From NCBI RefSeq assembly GCF_041734735.1, contig NC_134887.1:40556378-40620377 (forward strand): a stretch of 64,000 bases of DNA, in the 5' to 3' direction. Positions 1 to 11,665 of the stretch are shown piece after piece (the stretch's first letter is position 1; each line of letters opens with the position of its first letter). Source of the stretch: Babylonia areolata (lineage: Eukaryota; Mollusca; Gastropoda; Neogastropoda; Buccinidae). A program made the position numbers and the translations under genes. The notes beneath the pieces are model-generated. The model saw only the letters and a list, made by a program, of their open reading frames with translations. It did no database searches and was not told the origin of the DNA.

Positions 1-157
1 ATATGGTGTACACACCCTGTTGCAGTGTTTCAGCTGTGTGGCTGTGGTGACTGAGATGTTTGTCATGTGAGTTTAGATATTGGTGTTCGTAAACACTTTC
101 TTGTGTTACATTATGGCTTAGTTAAGCAAATCTTTAATTGGAGTACATGAAGTGCAA

Positions 158-487
<330 letters not shown>

Positions 488-543
488 CACACAAAACAAA
501 ACAAAGCAAAAAAAAACCCACAAAAAAACAAGCAGCAAGCTTT

Positions 544-687
544 ATTCTTATAAGGACCTCAAACAAAGACATGAAATTCACTGTCATGTGACAGCTGGTA
601 AACCGTAATATAAATATTCTTATAAGGACCTCAAACAAAGACATGAAATTCACTGTCATGTGACAGCTGGTAAACCGTATATAAAGA
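544..687. repeat. 72-bp direct tandem duplication
   Basis: The segment beginning ATTCTTATAAGGACCTC at 544 recurs at 616 with a 72-bp offset. The two copies are nearly identical through the shared GACAGCTGGTAAACCGTA, so the duplication is recent. No coding potential is seen in it. Confidence 0.93.
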
Positions 688-2061
688 TACACACTGATTA
701 GAGAAAGACTGCTGACATGTTGTGATGTAGGCTACATACAAGTGTGTAGCCAGATATCTATGAACAATGTTGAAACTTCTCTGGCCAATCATCAGCACTC
801 ACTTTTTCTGTCTATCTTTCCTTCTTTCTTTTTCTTCTTTTCTCTCTCTCTTTTTCTTTCCTTCTATTTCTTTCTTACTTTCTTGCTTTTTGAGAATAAG
901 TTAGCATTGCCATGGAATAAAAGAAACTGTAGACAATTGGATGAAAAGAAACTAGTGTGAGAGAGTGAGAGAGAGAAATATTGTGTCGATCAAAAACAAA
1001 GGACATCAAAACGGATCTGGCATGTGAAGCATTCACCTCATTCACTACATTCACCAATGTGGAATCACACCTTTACACCATTAAAAGACAAAGACGACTG
1101 GATTCAGAAATAAAGTGATGGACTGTTTCACCCATTGATACATGTTTGTGCACGTGAGTCAGTGTTCCCTGTCAAAGTGTGTATGCATGAGTATAGTCAG
1201 AAGATTTCCGTAAAATTACAGTTCGGCCATAAACAAAGTGAGGGCTGTATTATCAACGGGTTCTCCACTGCAATAGGAAATCAGTTATAGCTTAGTCTTT
1301 TGTGAAGGACTATGACTCTCAAACTAGAAGGAAAGATTGCACTGGCTCTTAGTGTTGCAGCCTTTGGGGGGCTAGCTGACCTTTGGGGACCATCCCCAAC
1401 GACGACTGTCCTAAAACCCTTTTGGCCGAGAGAGTGATAATGTGTGCACTGGGCAATGCACTCTCCACAATAATCAGATTCATGCCCAGATTGTCGTGTA
1501 GCATTTGCCTCCACTGCTAAATGGTCATAATCAGACACAACTGCACTATACTATACTATACTATACTATACTATACTATACTATACTATACTATACTATA
1601 CTATACTTGCACGTTGGGCGGTGGTGAATAAAACAGCAGATAATGTTCAGCACCTTTTCTTGCGTTGCAGACAGTGTATCTTTATACGGATGATGATCAA
1701 TCATATCATTTTTCAACTCATTCATTTCCAGACGAAGTCGGCAGTGAATGATTTGTATTGTTACTTCCTGTCACAGAGATAAAACGGCCAAGGCACTACA
1801 GTTTCATTAGGAGAAACGTAGCGTGAAAGTTGATGTTGCTGGGTGCCAGACCTTTTTCGGTGAACGTTGTAGCCCGTCGTTGAATATGCATTATCTCGGA
1901 TATCATGAAACAATCTGAACAATTCAGCTTGTGATAAAACGATCGCTACCTCGTAAACGCTTGACTTGCTTGCGGCAGAATGGTTTGCCTTGGTTTTGAG
2001 CTTTACGTTTACATTTATTATTATTATTATTATTAATTTTTAATTAATTAATTAATTTTTC

Positions 2062-2092
<31 letters not shown>

Positions 2093-2267
2093 AATTTATT
2101 TATTATTATTATTATTATTACTATTACTATTATTATAAGCATTTCCGCCAAATCTTGAAAATAAGCCCTAGGCGTTTACAAACAGGGTACATATATGTAA
2201 ACATCAAAAAGGAAAAAAAAATGAACACAAGATACCAAACATTATTAAAAATCATTCATCCCCCTGC
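688..2267. other. no gene recognised; simple repeats
   Basis: No supported gene. Contents are a T/C-rich stretch (about 805-890), a pentamer array (ACTAT)n at 1545-1607, and an ATT/TTA-rich microsatellite at about 2018-2140. The short open frames here lack recognisable motifs. Confidence 0.7.
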
Positions 2268-2270
2268 ACA

Positions 2271-2307
<37 letters not shown>

Positions 2308-2459
2308 GCACAACGTTGGTCACTTTGACTGACAGCGTTCATGTCACCACATCAACACTCGGACTCCGGAGATGGACTCAAGATTTTCTCGTTTCTTTCT
2401 TGTTTGTTTTGCTGCAGTTGTTGTTGTTGTTGTTGTTAATTGTTGTTTATTTCTCGCTT

Positions 2460-2518
<59 letters not shown>

Positions 2519-2680
2519 GCGCAACGTTGGTCACTTTGACTGACAGCGTTCATGTCACCACATCAACACTCAGACTCCAGAGATGGACTCAAGATTTTCT
2601 CGTTTCTTTCTTGTTTGTTTTGCTGCAGTTGTTGTTGTTGTTAATTGTTGTTTGTTTATCACTTTATATATACATATCTC
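2268..2680. repeat. 211-bp tandem duplication containing (CA)n
   Basis: The block starting CAACGTTGGTCACTTTGAC at 2311 repeats at 2522, offset 211 bp. Each copy runs through a TTG-rich stretch and is joined to a (CA)n tract, so tract and flank were duplicated together. The TTG run is shorter in the second copy, showing slippage since duplication. Confidence 0.93.
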
Positions 2681-2689
2681 CAGTCGTCT

Positions 2690-2996
2690 TGACCTCGTCT
2701 TGCCACTGGATACAGACGGCCTCGGACAAGAGAGTGAGGTCGACGGTGCGCAACTCCTCCTCACTATAAATAAAGTCATCGCGCAAGTCATCAGTCATCC
2801 TTCAGGATCGCTGCAGCAGAGCAACGCAGACAGGCCAGGAAAAGCAGTGTCAGCAAGTCCCCGACAGCCGCCATCATCCCCTGTCCACACTGCGTCAGAA
2901 CCTTCCGGGTGCGGATTGGCCTGACCAGTCATCTGCGCACACACAGAGCCCAACCCACCCACCCCCAGGATGACTAGATGGTCCTCGTCGATTCCG
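2690..2996 (+). mobile_element. 3' end of a zinc-finger-tailed LINE
   Basis: The plus strand encodes a C2H2 finger (CPHCVRTFRVRIGLTSHLRT then H), spacing C-x2-C-x12-H-x3-H, at about 2876-2944, followed by a short basic/polar tail and stop. It matches in layout the C-terminal finger of the near full-length LINE at 27447-31432 (CNTC...HMRTH). Both also end in a short 3' trailer containing a GACGGACGA/GTCGGACCGACGG-like stretch. Only the extreme 3' end is present, as expected for 5' truncation by target-primed reverse transcription. It abuts (CA)n-(TA)n at 3007-3062. Confidence 0.7.
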
Positions 2997-3005
2997 ACGG
3001 ACGAA

Positions 3006-3063
<58 letters not shown>

Positions 3064-3382
3064 TGTCCTTTGTCTATATATATATATATTCCTTTGTCTG
3101 TGGTGTAACTAAACATTTTCTGAGGACATTAATTAGCAGATTGATTAGCTGGTGAGTTAGCGATTTTTCTGTCAATCAAAAAATAATGGACTGGTTGGCC
3201 AGTTGATGGATCTAATGATCGATTGACTGGCTGTTTGATTAAAGGACTGACGGATCGATCAAATATTATGTGTTTTTTGTTGTTGTTTTTGTTTTGTTTT
3301 GTTGTTGTTGTTGTTGTTTTTTTTCGTTTGTTTTGTTTTTTGTTTTGTTGTTGTTGTTGTTGTTTTTGTTTTTGTTTTTTTT
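2997..3382. other. no gene; (CA)n, (TA)n and TTG-rich tracts
   Basis: Microsatellites at about 3007-3090 and a T/G-rich (TTG, TTTTG) tract at about 3270-3382. Nothing coding was recognised. Confidence 0.7.
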
Positions 3383-3914
3383 ACATTGATATGGATACTT
3401 GTATAGCGCCCATCCTCGGTCGGAGACCTAACTCTAAGCACTTTACAAACACGGGGTCATTTGCACAACAGGCTGCTCATCTGGGTTGAACCGACTGACG
3501 GCTGCCACTGGGCGTTCATCATTTGTTTCCTGTGTCATTCAATCAGATTTCAGGCATGCACACATACACACTCAGACGGACATGTAACATTTTACGAGTA
3601 TAACCGATTTTGTTTCTTTACCCTGCCATGTAGTCAGCCACATTCCGTTTCCGGAATGTGCATGCTGGGTATGTTCTTGTTTCCATAACCCACCGAACAC
3701 TGACATGGATTACAGGATATTTAACGTTTGTATTTGATCTTTCGCGTGCGTATACACACGAAGGGGGTTCAAGGGCTAGCAGGTCTGTACATATGTTGAC
3801 CTGGAAGATCGGAAAAATCTCCACCCTTTACCCACCAGGTACAGTCACCGAAATTCGAACCCGGGAACTTCAGATTGAAAGTCCAACGCTTTAACCACTC
3901 GGCTATTGCGCCCG
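3383..3914 (-). mobile_element. tRNA-derived SINE, long-tail form
   Basis: Read on the minus strand it begins with a tRNA-Leu-like head: A-box-type GGCCGAGTGG homology (here AGCCGAGTGGTTAAAGCG) and B-box-type GGTTCGAAT near 3855. A body of about 250 bp is shared with the SINEs at 4393-4770 and 26219-26541. Unlike those it continues past the shared body for about 200 bp and ends in GGGCGCTATACAAGTATCC near 3383-3412. That ending resembles the 3' ends of L2-like LINEs in this window (9376, 22035, 22490), suggesting it uses their reverse transcriptase. Confidence 0.8.
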
Positions 3915-4364
3915 TTGTACCTTTGATGATCAGTCAGGGAACGGATTTTCATCAGTTAAACAGATAAATTGATATGCAGACAGAATAAGCAGCAAGTTGA
4001 CATGACTGCAGAAATCAAGCGTTCGTGCTTTTTTATTTTTTTTTATTTTTTTTTTTTTATAAGTTAGATAAAGTTAAAGAATGATCATGAGAATGGCACA
4101 GAAAAAGAGGAGGGGGTGCTTGAACAAAACAGTTCTCCCTACCTTTTTAAACTGGAGTGTATGGTTCTAGTGTATATTTGTCTTTGAATTGTTATGAATC
4201 TGTTAACAGACACTTGAAATACACATTGTCTGCATCACCTGTAAAGCACACACAGGATTCATCATGTAAGTTTTTTCTGTGTAACAGTGTAACAGCACTG
4301 GAAAAAAGAGTACTTTCAAAATAGACATGTTCAAGTAAACAAAAAGGCAAACAAATCAGTGAGC
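3915..4364. other. no gene recognised
   Basis: Unique-looking AT-rich sequence with poly-T at about 4029-4059. No coding or repeat motif was recognised. Confidence 0.6.
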
Positions 4365-4392
4365 AGAAAAAAAACATGGTAAATACCTTTAT

Positions 4393-4770
4393 GTTTCTTC
4401 TTCTTCTTCTTCGTTCATGGGCTGCAACTCCCACGTTCACTCGTATGTACACGAGTGGGCTTTTACGTGTGTGACCGTTTTTACCCAGCCATGTAGGCAG
4501 CCATACTCCGTTTTCGGGTGGTGTGCATGATGGGTGTGTTCTTGTTTCCATACCACACTGAACGCTGGCATGGAATTCAGAATTTTTTTTATGTGCGTAT
4601 TAGATTTTTTGCTTCCGTATAGACTCGAAGGGGGTTCAGGCACTAGCAGGTCTGCACATATGTGGACCTGGGAGATCGAAAAAGTCTCCACCAGGCGCTG
4701 TTACCGAGATTCGAATCCGGGACCCTCAGATTGAAATCCAACGCTTTAACCACTCGGCCATTGCGCCCGT
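4393..4770 (-). mobile_element. tRNA-derived SINE with (GAA)n tail, arm 1 copy
   Basis: Minus-strand order: tRNA-Leu-like head with GGCCGAGTGGTTAAAGCG and B box GATTCGAATC, a body of about 250 bp including the hairpin-forming ACTCGTGTACATACGAGT, then a (GAA)n tail at 4393-4410. It is the same insertion as 26219-26541 in the other arm. Its body is shared with 3383-3914 but the 3' tail differs. Confidence 0.87.
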
Positions 4771-5552
4771 CACTTTTGTGCTCAATACCTTGTGAGATAA
4801 CCTTGTTCTCTCTGTTAAATTGATGAGTCATCATTGTCTGTGATTCCAGAACTACCAGACAGGAAGAAAAGCTCACAGACACGGTGATGACAGAAGCTGT
4901 GGTCCCGAGGTCATCCAGCAACATTCTGACATCAGCTGTCCCATACTGACTCTGTACGGCAGACCTCAGGAACAAATGTGTATGAACGTGTTCCTGCCAG
5001 CGTCGATTGCACGTTCTTCTTCAGAACTGCCGTTTTGGGAAATCAAGGACATTTAGTCACACAAACAAATGTTTGACTATCAATTGCAAATATTATTAAA
5101 CACAAATTTACCGTCATTAAAAAAACCACAACGAAGAGTCGAGAAAGAATGACGTTCCTTTCACTCGATGTGTGAACAAAAACAACAAATGTTGAAAACT
5201 GGATGTGCTCATGCCAATAGCTTTGAAATGGTTGAATGATAAGTAGCACTGTGTATCTCTTCTTTTTCTGATTGTATCTAGCTTTCTTTAACTAGAATCT
5301 ATTAGAACACAGACCAAGATTTCTGATGCCCCCATCAGATAAAATATTTCTGCAGATGAGCTCACATATCAGTACAAGAGTGATCCTTTTCAGGTCTACT
5401 ATCTGAAAGAACAATTAACTTACTGAAATATTGTAACAAACGTACTCTCATGACGTGAACTTGTATTCAGTTTATATTGAGGGCTTGACATAATCTTTGA
5501 GATTTAAAAAAAAAATATTTGATTTGTTTGCTTGTTTCAAACAAAACCAAAA

Positions 5553-7649
5553 ATGTGGAGGTGTCTTATTCGGACAATGTACATTAACTGTAGGCTTCGT
5601 TACAAAAAAACTTGTCTACTGTTATTGATACTTGTGGCATCAGTAGGTCTACTGGTGTTTTTACAATCTAACCGTGGTCAATTTGATGACATTGAAAAAA
5701 GTAGTGTGAGACACAAATCTTCGTTTTTGTCATCGGTGCAAAACACCCTGAAGAAGTCAACTGACGGGGCGGAGGCCCAAGACAGTGGGTCTGGGATGAA
5801 ATGTGTGCACCCCGTTCTCCACCCCTTTGACCCAGCCGTCATGCAGTTCCACCAGAAAGTACCTCCAATAAACTGCAGTTCCGCCATGATGGACTGGGTC
5901 TACGTCATCAACGGTACATTCCACATCTCACGTGACGCCATACGTCAGTACGGAAACATCACGTGCGAATATGCACCAATCGTGCGCCAGGGTGATTTTT
6001 CCGTGGGCTACGCCTCAGTGGTGAAACCAATGCTGGATGGAACGCCTTTACAGTCTGACTTTTTCCGCGTGGACTGTCAGTCTGCCCGTGGCAAGACGTA
6101 CAACAACATCCACGCTGCTGTGGCCGTGAACAGTTCTGTCATGGAGCGTCTTCGTCACTTCCATTCTTCGCTGAACTCTGCTCCAGGCTTGAACAAACGA
6201 CCCGAACTCAAGTCGTCATCACTCACTTCATCTCTGTCCTCAACACGCAGCACAGACCATGATGAATTCTCATCCCAGTCCTACCAAAATCTTAATCTGA
6301 GCGTTTTCATGCTTGGTTTTGACTCACTCTCGCGTATGGCTTGGCGACGCCTTTTGCCAAAGACACACACTCTCCTCGTCGACAGATTGGGAGCAATAGA
6401 ACTGGAGGGTTACAATATTTTGGGAGACGGTACACCAGCTGCGCTGTTACCTATTCTGACAGGCAAAATGGAAGAGGAACTTCCAGAGGCCAGACGAGGT
6501 TTCCAAGGGGCAAAACCAGTGGACAATCACCCCTGGATATGGAGAGAGTTTTCCAAGCAGGGCTACGTCACGGCGTATGCAGAAGACATGCCGCCAATAG
6601 GAGCATTCCATCACAGAATGCTAGGTTTTAAACACCAGCCCACTGATCACTGCTTGCGTCCATTCTACCTTGCAGCAGAGAGAGCGGGTAAAGACAACCC
6701 CACACTCTGCTGGGGATCTAAACCACGACACATGAATTTCATGAACTGGTTTGGGAGTCTGCTGGACATGTACAGACATTTTCCTAAGTTCTTCTTCGGG
6801 TTTTACTCAGAAATGAGTCATAATGCTAACAACCTTGCTCAAGCTATGGATGACGATCTGGCTGCCTTCTTGCAAGAGTTGGAAGTGAAAGGACATCTGA
6901 ATTCCACTCTGTTGATTCTAATGGCAGATCATGGTGCGAGATATGACTTTATTCGGGCCACTGCCCAAGGAAGGCTGGAAGAGCGTTTGCCATTTTTTTT
7001 ATTTCGGTTTCCTCCGTGGTTCCGACAACAGTACCCCACCATCATGAAAAACTTGCAGACCAACTCAAAAAGACTGACCACTCCGTTTGACATCCACGCA
7101 ACCTTCCTGGACTTCCTGAACCACTCCGGCACCCGTGAGGGCAATGTAAGCAGCAGAGCCATCAGCCTGTTTAAGGAAATCCCCAAAGAACGCACGTGCA
7201 CTCATGCTGAGGTCACTCCTCACTGGTGCGCGTGTTTGGAATGGCAGCCCGTCAGCACATCAGATCCGCTCGTTCTAGAGGCTGTAGCCACCGCCATTGA
7301 CACAATCAACAGCTACACGCAATCCAAACGGGACAAGTGTGCGAAACTGACCTTGCACAACATCACCAGAAGCCTTCGTTACGTTCCCAGTTCCGATGAT
7401 CAGTCCGCTGAATGGAAAATGCTAAGATACGCCAAAGCTCGTCGACCCGCCGCCACTGAACTGTACCAGGTGTCTTTCCAGACACTTCCGGGGCTCGCTC
7501 ACTTTGAGGTCACGTGCAGACGTGACGTCACGTCCAACACGTTCAGCGTGGATGTTCGCGCCATCAGCAGAATCAACAAGTACGGCTCTCAACCCAACTG
7601 TGTCCATAATTCTCTGCCGCACTTGAGACCGTATTGCTACTGTGTTTGA
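5553..7649 (+). CDS. DUF229 family type II membrane protein, copy 1
   Basis: Single open frame of 698 residues. I chose the ATG at 5553 because it aligns with the first methionine of the second copy; the frame opens slightly further upstream only through a TTG. After a short basic N-terminus a hydrophobic segment at about residues 19-37 looks like a signal anchor, so the bulk should be lumenal or extracellular, consistent with several N-x-S/T sites. Typical DUF229 motifs follow: FMLGFDSLSRM at about 253-263, a WREF..GY.TAYAEDMP block at about 330-350, and ADHG at about 457-460, the metal-site-like motif of alkaline-phosphatase/sulfatase folds. A cysteine-rich stretch near 547 and a CYC C-terminus suggest disulfides. 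The family's substrate is unknown to me, so no reaction is claimed. There are no introns. It faces copy 2 tail to tail. Confidence 0.93.
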   Translation: MWRCLIRTMYINCRLRYKKTCLLLLILVASVGLLVFLQSNRGQFDDIEKSSVRHKSSFLSSVQNTLKKSTDGAEAQDSGSGMKCVHPVLHPFDPAVMQFHQKVPPINCSSAMMDWVYVINGTFHISRDAIRQYGNITCEYAPIVRQGDFSVGYASVVKPMLDGTPLQSDFFRVDCQSARGKTYNNIHAAVAVNSSVMERLRHFHSSLNSAPGLNKRPELKSSSLTSSLSSTRSTDHDEFSSQSYQNLNLSVFMLGFDSLSRMAWRRLLPKTHTLLVDRLGAIELEGYNILGDGTPAALLPILTGKMEEELPEARRGFQGAKPVDNHPWIWREFSKQGYVTAYAEDMPPIGAFHHRMLGFKHQPTDHCLRPFYLAAERAGKDNPTLCWGSKPRHMNFMNWFGSLLDMYRHFPKFFFGFYSEMSHNANNLAQAMDDDLAAFLQELEVKGHLNSTLLILMADHGARYDFIRATAQGRLEERLPFFLFRFPPWFRQQYPTIMKNLQTNSKRLTTPFDIHATFLDFLNHSGTREGNVSSRAISLFKEIPKERTCTHAEVTPHWCACLEWQPVSTSDPLVLEAVATAIDTINSYTQSKRDKCAKLTLHNITRSLRYVPSSDDQSAEWKMLRYAKARRPAATELYQVSFQTLPGLAHFEVTCRRDVTSNTFSVDVRAISRINKYGSQPNCVHNSLPHLRPYCYCV

Positions 7650-7856
7650 CGGCGGGGAATCTGTACCGTTTTCTGTGAACGAGATGTAAAAATGTCATCC
7701 CAACTCCCCCGTGGGGATGCCGGGGGTCTTTCAGTATAAATAGCATGCCCGCCTTCTGGAAATTCTGTGATAGAATTTTCCTCTTTTCTATCACTCTCTT
7801 TTTTTCTGCTTTTTTTTCTTTCTTTCTCATGTCTTCTTTTTCTGCCTTCCCAGTCC

Positions 7857-8269
7857 GTTACCCCCCCTTTTTTTCTTCAAGCAAGCCTTGACACTTTTTT
7901 CTCTTTTCCGCAGTCTGTTATGTACTATCTGTGCTGCTTTACTCTGGCGATTAGGTGGTGATATGTCAGCACTGGGATGGGCACTAGCTGCCCATTCTGC
8001 AGTGTTATTTGCCTATGTGGGCGTTTTTTATGTTTTTTTTTTTTTTTTTGTCTGGCATTGAAGTAAGTTTAAATACCATTATGATATACACTCTACGTTT
8101 ACTTCCCCTGTCAAGAGACGTCAAGAAGGACAGAAAAAAGAGCGGAGGGGAAGAAATGTGGAGGATATATGACAATGTCAACCAATTTACATGTTTTTCC
8201 GTCCTATAAAGGGAAAAATACAGGGAAAGAAATGTGGATGTTGCCCTTTTCTTCCCCTTTCTGCCACTT
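7857..8269. other. no gene recognised
   Basis: T-rich sequence flanking arm 1 with a poly-T run at about 8031-8050. Nothing coding is seen. Confidence 0.6.
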
Positions 8270-9405
8270 TCCAGGTTATGGAAGAATAGGACTCTCTGTC
8301 TCGGGTCCCATACCTTTCGTCATGTACACCAACCCTCTTCATATATTCATCCAAAGTCATTTTGTTTCCAACCAGTCTTTTGCAGATGGCACACAGCTTT
8401 ATAGAATATATATCAACCTACAGAAATAGGTCAAACCATACAGACTTGACAGTCATGCATCACAGATGTCAAATCATATGATTCGTTTCAGACACTTTGC
8501 TGAATAGATTTAGCACTAAACATGTAATCTGGCCACTGTATAACCAGATGTCCTTAACCGGCATACCCGTAACTTAAAATGTTTTGAAGACAAATATGAA
8601 ATTTATAGCCAGAGACAACTGAGTCAGTGAATTAAAATATTTATGTGTTGCATGCATGTACTGTGATGCTGTCTGAACATTTTGAGGCATATAGACCTAC
8701 CAGCACTTTCTTCAAATGGCTAAATTTAGTCTTGAAATTAGGTTACTACACGCACTGACTACATTACGGTGACTACTGCTCTACACAGTGTGTTTGTTTA
8801 TCACACTACCTGTGACCATTCACACACATACTGTGCTGCACTAAGTGTGTATCAACTACATTCATAAACACTCTGATTACCTGGACTCTAACTGATTTGT
8901 GCTGTATAAAGTCTATCAGCCGCACGTTAGGAAGTTAATTAAATCTGTAATAAGGTCACAGCTCCCTGTCTCACACCGAATAAAGTACAAGATCAGCACT
9001 CTATGCTACAAATGTATTCACAAATCAGCCCCTTCCTATCTCTGTGGCTGCCTTCACCTCTACACTCCATCTCGCTCACTACGATCAGCTTCGGATCCAC
9101 TCCACTTACATATACCCAGATTCAAACTCTCGACTGTTGGCCACCGTTCTTTCTCTGTCTCTGGACCTTGCAATTGGAATGAACTTCCTCTTTCGCTTCG
9201 TCAAGTCTCCACACTCAGCTCTTTCAAGTCTGGCCTTAAAACCCACCTCTTCCCAAAGTAGCCTCCATTCCCTGCCTCTTCCTTGTCTTTTTAGTTTTTT
9301 TCAGTTTTAGAGTTATGCTTGCGTGAGAATGACTGGTGCGAAAGCGCTTTGATTTGTTTATGCACAAGATTTAGCGCTATATAAGTACCATTATTATTAT
9401 TATTT
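8270..9405 (+). mobile_element. decayed L2/CR1-like LINE, RT core to 3' end
   Basis: An RT-core remnant near 8305-8425 reads GPIPFVMYTNPL...QSFADGTQLYRI; the catalytic FADD has become FADG. The last third of ORF2 is still open at about 8899-9261 (LPVSHRIKYKIST...PSYLCG...YTPSRSLRSA...WNELPLSLRQ...FKSGLKTHLF), the standard L2/CR1-type C-terminus. The 3' end is AAGCGC...TTTAGCGCTATATAAGTACC followed by an (ATT)n tail at about 9388-9404. The intervening 8430-8890 carries many stops, so the copy is old. Confidence 0.82.
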
Positions 9406-9845
9406 TTAGCAAGATGTGATGGCCTTGACCAGCAAATCCATAATTTGGCCTGGAAGGCATTTCTAATGCCTGAACAACAAAATTCATTTTATTAGGTCGT
9501 GGTAACTTCGTATAATCATGCTATTGTAACTACTAAAACAGATATTTTATAAAGTGGGAAATATAGCAAGACCATTCTCCTCGTTTCAAATCATGTTTGC
9601 TATGATACTAAAAGGCATAAAAAATGAATGTTTAACTCAGTCTTCAGAAGTTTAAAAACATGTAAATCTGCTTTTACCCATCAGCCCAGATCATCTTCTT
9701 CCAGGTAACTGATTTTGACTGTAAACGACTGATCCAACAACATGCATGATCAGAAACATGACTGGCAGGCACAATCTCATAACAAAAGTTACAAAAGTGA
9801 CCAGTCCATTCCAATCACAGCACCAGACCGGTTGCTGCCTGGTTG
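9406..9845. other. no gene recognised
   Basis: AT-rich unique sequence between the LINE tail and the 61-bp array. No recognisable motif. Confidence 0.6.
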
Positions 9846-10577
9846 CATCTACCATTGGGACACCAGGCCATACCATAGAAATTGTAAAGGAGATCTGTAG
9901 CAGAGACATCTACCATTGGGACACCAGGCCATACCACAGAAATTGTAAAGGAGATCTGTAGCAGAGACATCTACCATTGGGACACCAGGCCATACCACAG
10001 AAATTGTAAAGGAGATCTGTAGCAGAGACATCTACCATTGGGACACCAGGCCATACCACAGAAATTGTACAGGAGATCTGTAGCAGAGACATCTACCATT
10101 AGGACACCAGGCCATACCACAGAAATTGTACAGGAGATCTGTAGCAGAGACATCTACCATTAGGACACCAGGCCATACCACAGAAATTGTAAAGGAGATC
10201 TGTAGCAGAGACATCTACCATTGGGACACCAGGCCATACCACAGAAATTGTACAGGAGATCTGTAGCAGAGACATCTACCATTGGGACACCAGGCCATAC
10301 CACAGAAATTGTACAGGAGATCTGTAGCAGAGACATCTACCATTAGGACACCAGGCCACATCACAGAAATTGTAAAGGAGATCTGTAGCAGAGACATCTA
10401 CCATTGGGACACCAGGCCATACCACAGAAATTGTAAAGGAGATCTGTAGCAGAGACATCTACCATTAGGACACCAGGCCACATCACAGAAATTGTAAAGG
10501 AGATCTGTAGCAGAGACATCTACCATTAGGACACCAGGCCATACCACAGAAATTGTACAGGAGATCTGTAGCAGTGA
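9846..10577. repeat. 61-bp minisatellite, about 12 copies
   Basis: Units start CATCTACCATTGGGACACC and recur every 61 bp (9846, 9907, 9968 and so on). Variants are shared between units (TTGGG/TTAGG, CATACCAC/CACATCAC, TGTAAAGG/TGTACAGG), so it spread by unequal exchange. The unit length of 61 is not a multiple of 3, and the minus-strand peptides seen across it are artefacts. Confidence 0.97.
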
Positions 10578-11246
10578 CTTACGGCTCTGAATAAATGTTA
10601 AGGTGGGGTTGTTGGGCGTTGATTTATTCATCAATTTCACGAGACATCAAAAGACAATGGAACAGAAGAGATGATTAGAGTTTGGGGGAAGGGGTGGGGG
10701 ACGTTTTTCTTGATATAAAAATCCCACTTGCATGTCATCGGATGTGTGGTTACAAGAGTCACAAAGTACATAATGTGCACTTTGTAAAACCAAATAAACA
10801 ATTTTGATAGTTTCAGCATGACTGAAAAACTTAAACGTCAAGCTGGTATCACAAAGTTAATGAAAAACCCTTCTCGACACGTTGGGTTGTCTCTTTCCAG
10901 CTGGGCAATGTTTAGTCTTTGTGACAGTACCTGCCATATGTACGCTCGTACACTAGGATGTGCATTTTAAGTTGGTCTTGCAGCAATTGCACCTTTCCCT
11001 TTCTCTGCACACCACTGTGCAGGAGCAGTGAATCATTCACGTAAGTTTTTTTTAGCTTTTATAGAATGGTCCACAAAATTCTTTCCCTCTCCTTTTCGCA
11101 ATCCCCGCCGTTCTACCTCCAGATGAAAGCACTCTCTCGGATAAACTGCTCTCTGTGTGTGCCGTTCAAGAGCTGCTGATGTGGGTGGAGTATTTTCCAA
11201 AGTTTTCTTTTCTTTAGCGAGGAGAGGCTGGCTGACCGGAAGCATG
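10578..11246. other. no gene recognised
   Basis: Mixed-composition sequence without recognised coding or repeat signals. Confidence 0.6.
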
Positions 11247-11468
11247 CCAGTTTGTCACAGGCCCAGTTTGTCACAGATCCAGTTTGTCACAGATCCAGTT
11301 TGTCACAGATTCAGTTTGTCACAGATCCAGTTTGTCACAGGCCCAGTTTGTCACAGATTCAGTTTGTCACAGATCCAGTTTGTCACAGGCCCAGTTTGTC
11401 ACAGGCCCAGTTTGTCACAGATCCAGTTTGTCACAGGCCCAGTTTGTCACAGATCCAGTTTGTCACAG
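11247..11468. repeat. 16-bp minisatellite, about 14 copies (RTE 3' tail)
   Basis: Unit CAGTTTGTCACAGATC or CAGTTTGTCACAGGCC, 16 bp. It continues directly from the 3' end of the minus-strand RTE remnant at 11469-11665. Two units also sit at the 3' end of a second RTE remnant in opposite orientation at 11925-11997, so the repeat looks like the 3' tail of this RTE subfamily. Confidence 0.92.
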
Positions 11469-11665
11469 TGGGTAGACTACTTTGGTAGTCGTTGGGGGGA
11501 TCTGAGGGCTGAAGAAACTGAAGTTCTCCTCCATGCTACCCTAGCTTATCTTCGGCCTGCACCAAGAGATCTGGCAGGGTCATGTCCGTCCACTCTTTGA
11601 TGTTGTCGAACCAGCTCTTTCTTTGTCCTCGCTTGTGCCCACCCTCGACTGTGCCCTGCATGATG
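11469..11665 (-). mobile_element. RTE-type LINE, C-terminal and 3' remnant
   Basis: Minus strand encodes MQGTVEGGHKRGQRKSWFDN followed by IKEWTDMTLPDLL, the conserved RTE C-terminal block (compare the RTE at 33345-34785, GTVQGGRRRGRQKKRWEDN). Past the stop a short trailer leads into the 16-bp repeat tail at 11247-11468. Confidence 0.85.

Larger units (their letters stand above)
4365..7856 (+). repeat. inverted segmental duplication, arm 1
   Basis: Matches the reverse complement of 23088-26570 over its whole length: the SINE at one end, about 750 bp upstream of the gene, the entire DUF229 frame, and about 200 bp of 3' flank ending at the shared CTGCCTTCCCAGTCC (ends 7856; counterpart begins 23088). 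Similarity fades near 4365-4375 (about 26560-26570 in arm 2). The shared SINE insertion shows that it predates the duplication. The unique spacer between arms is about 15.2 kb. Confidence 0.93.

Noticed and set aside
5532-5552. Seven-residue N-terminal extension of DUF229 copy 1
   Set aside because: It depends on a TTG start; the ATG at 5553 matches the start of the second copy.
9846-10577. CRISPR-like appearance of a regular array
   Set aside because: The 61-bp units are repeats throughout with no unique spacers, and the context is an animal genome.
11157-11600. Frame with repeated Cys-His-Arg-Pro-Ser-Leu-Ser-Gln
   Set aside because: 16-bp repeat read in rotating frames across the tail of an antisense RTE remnant.
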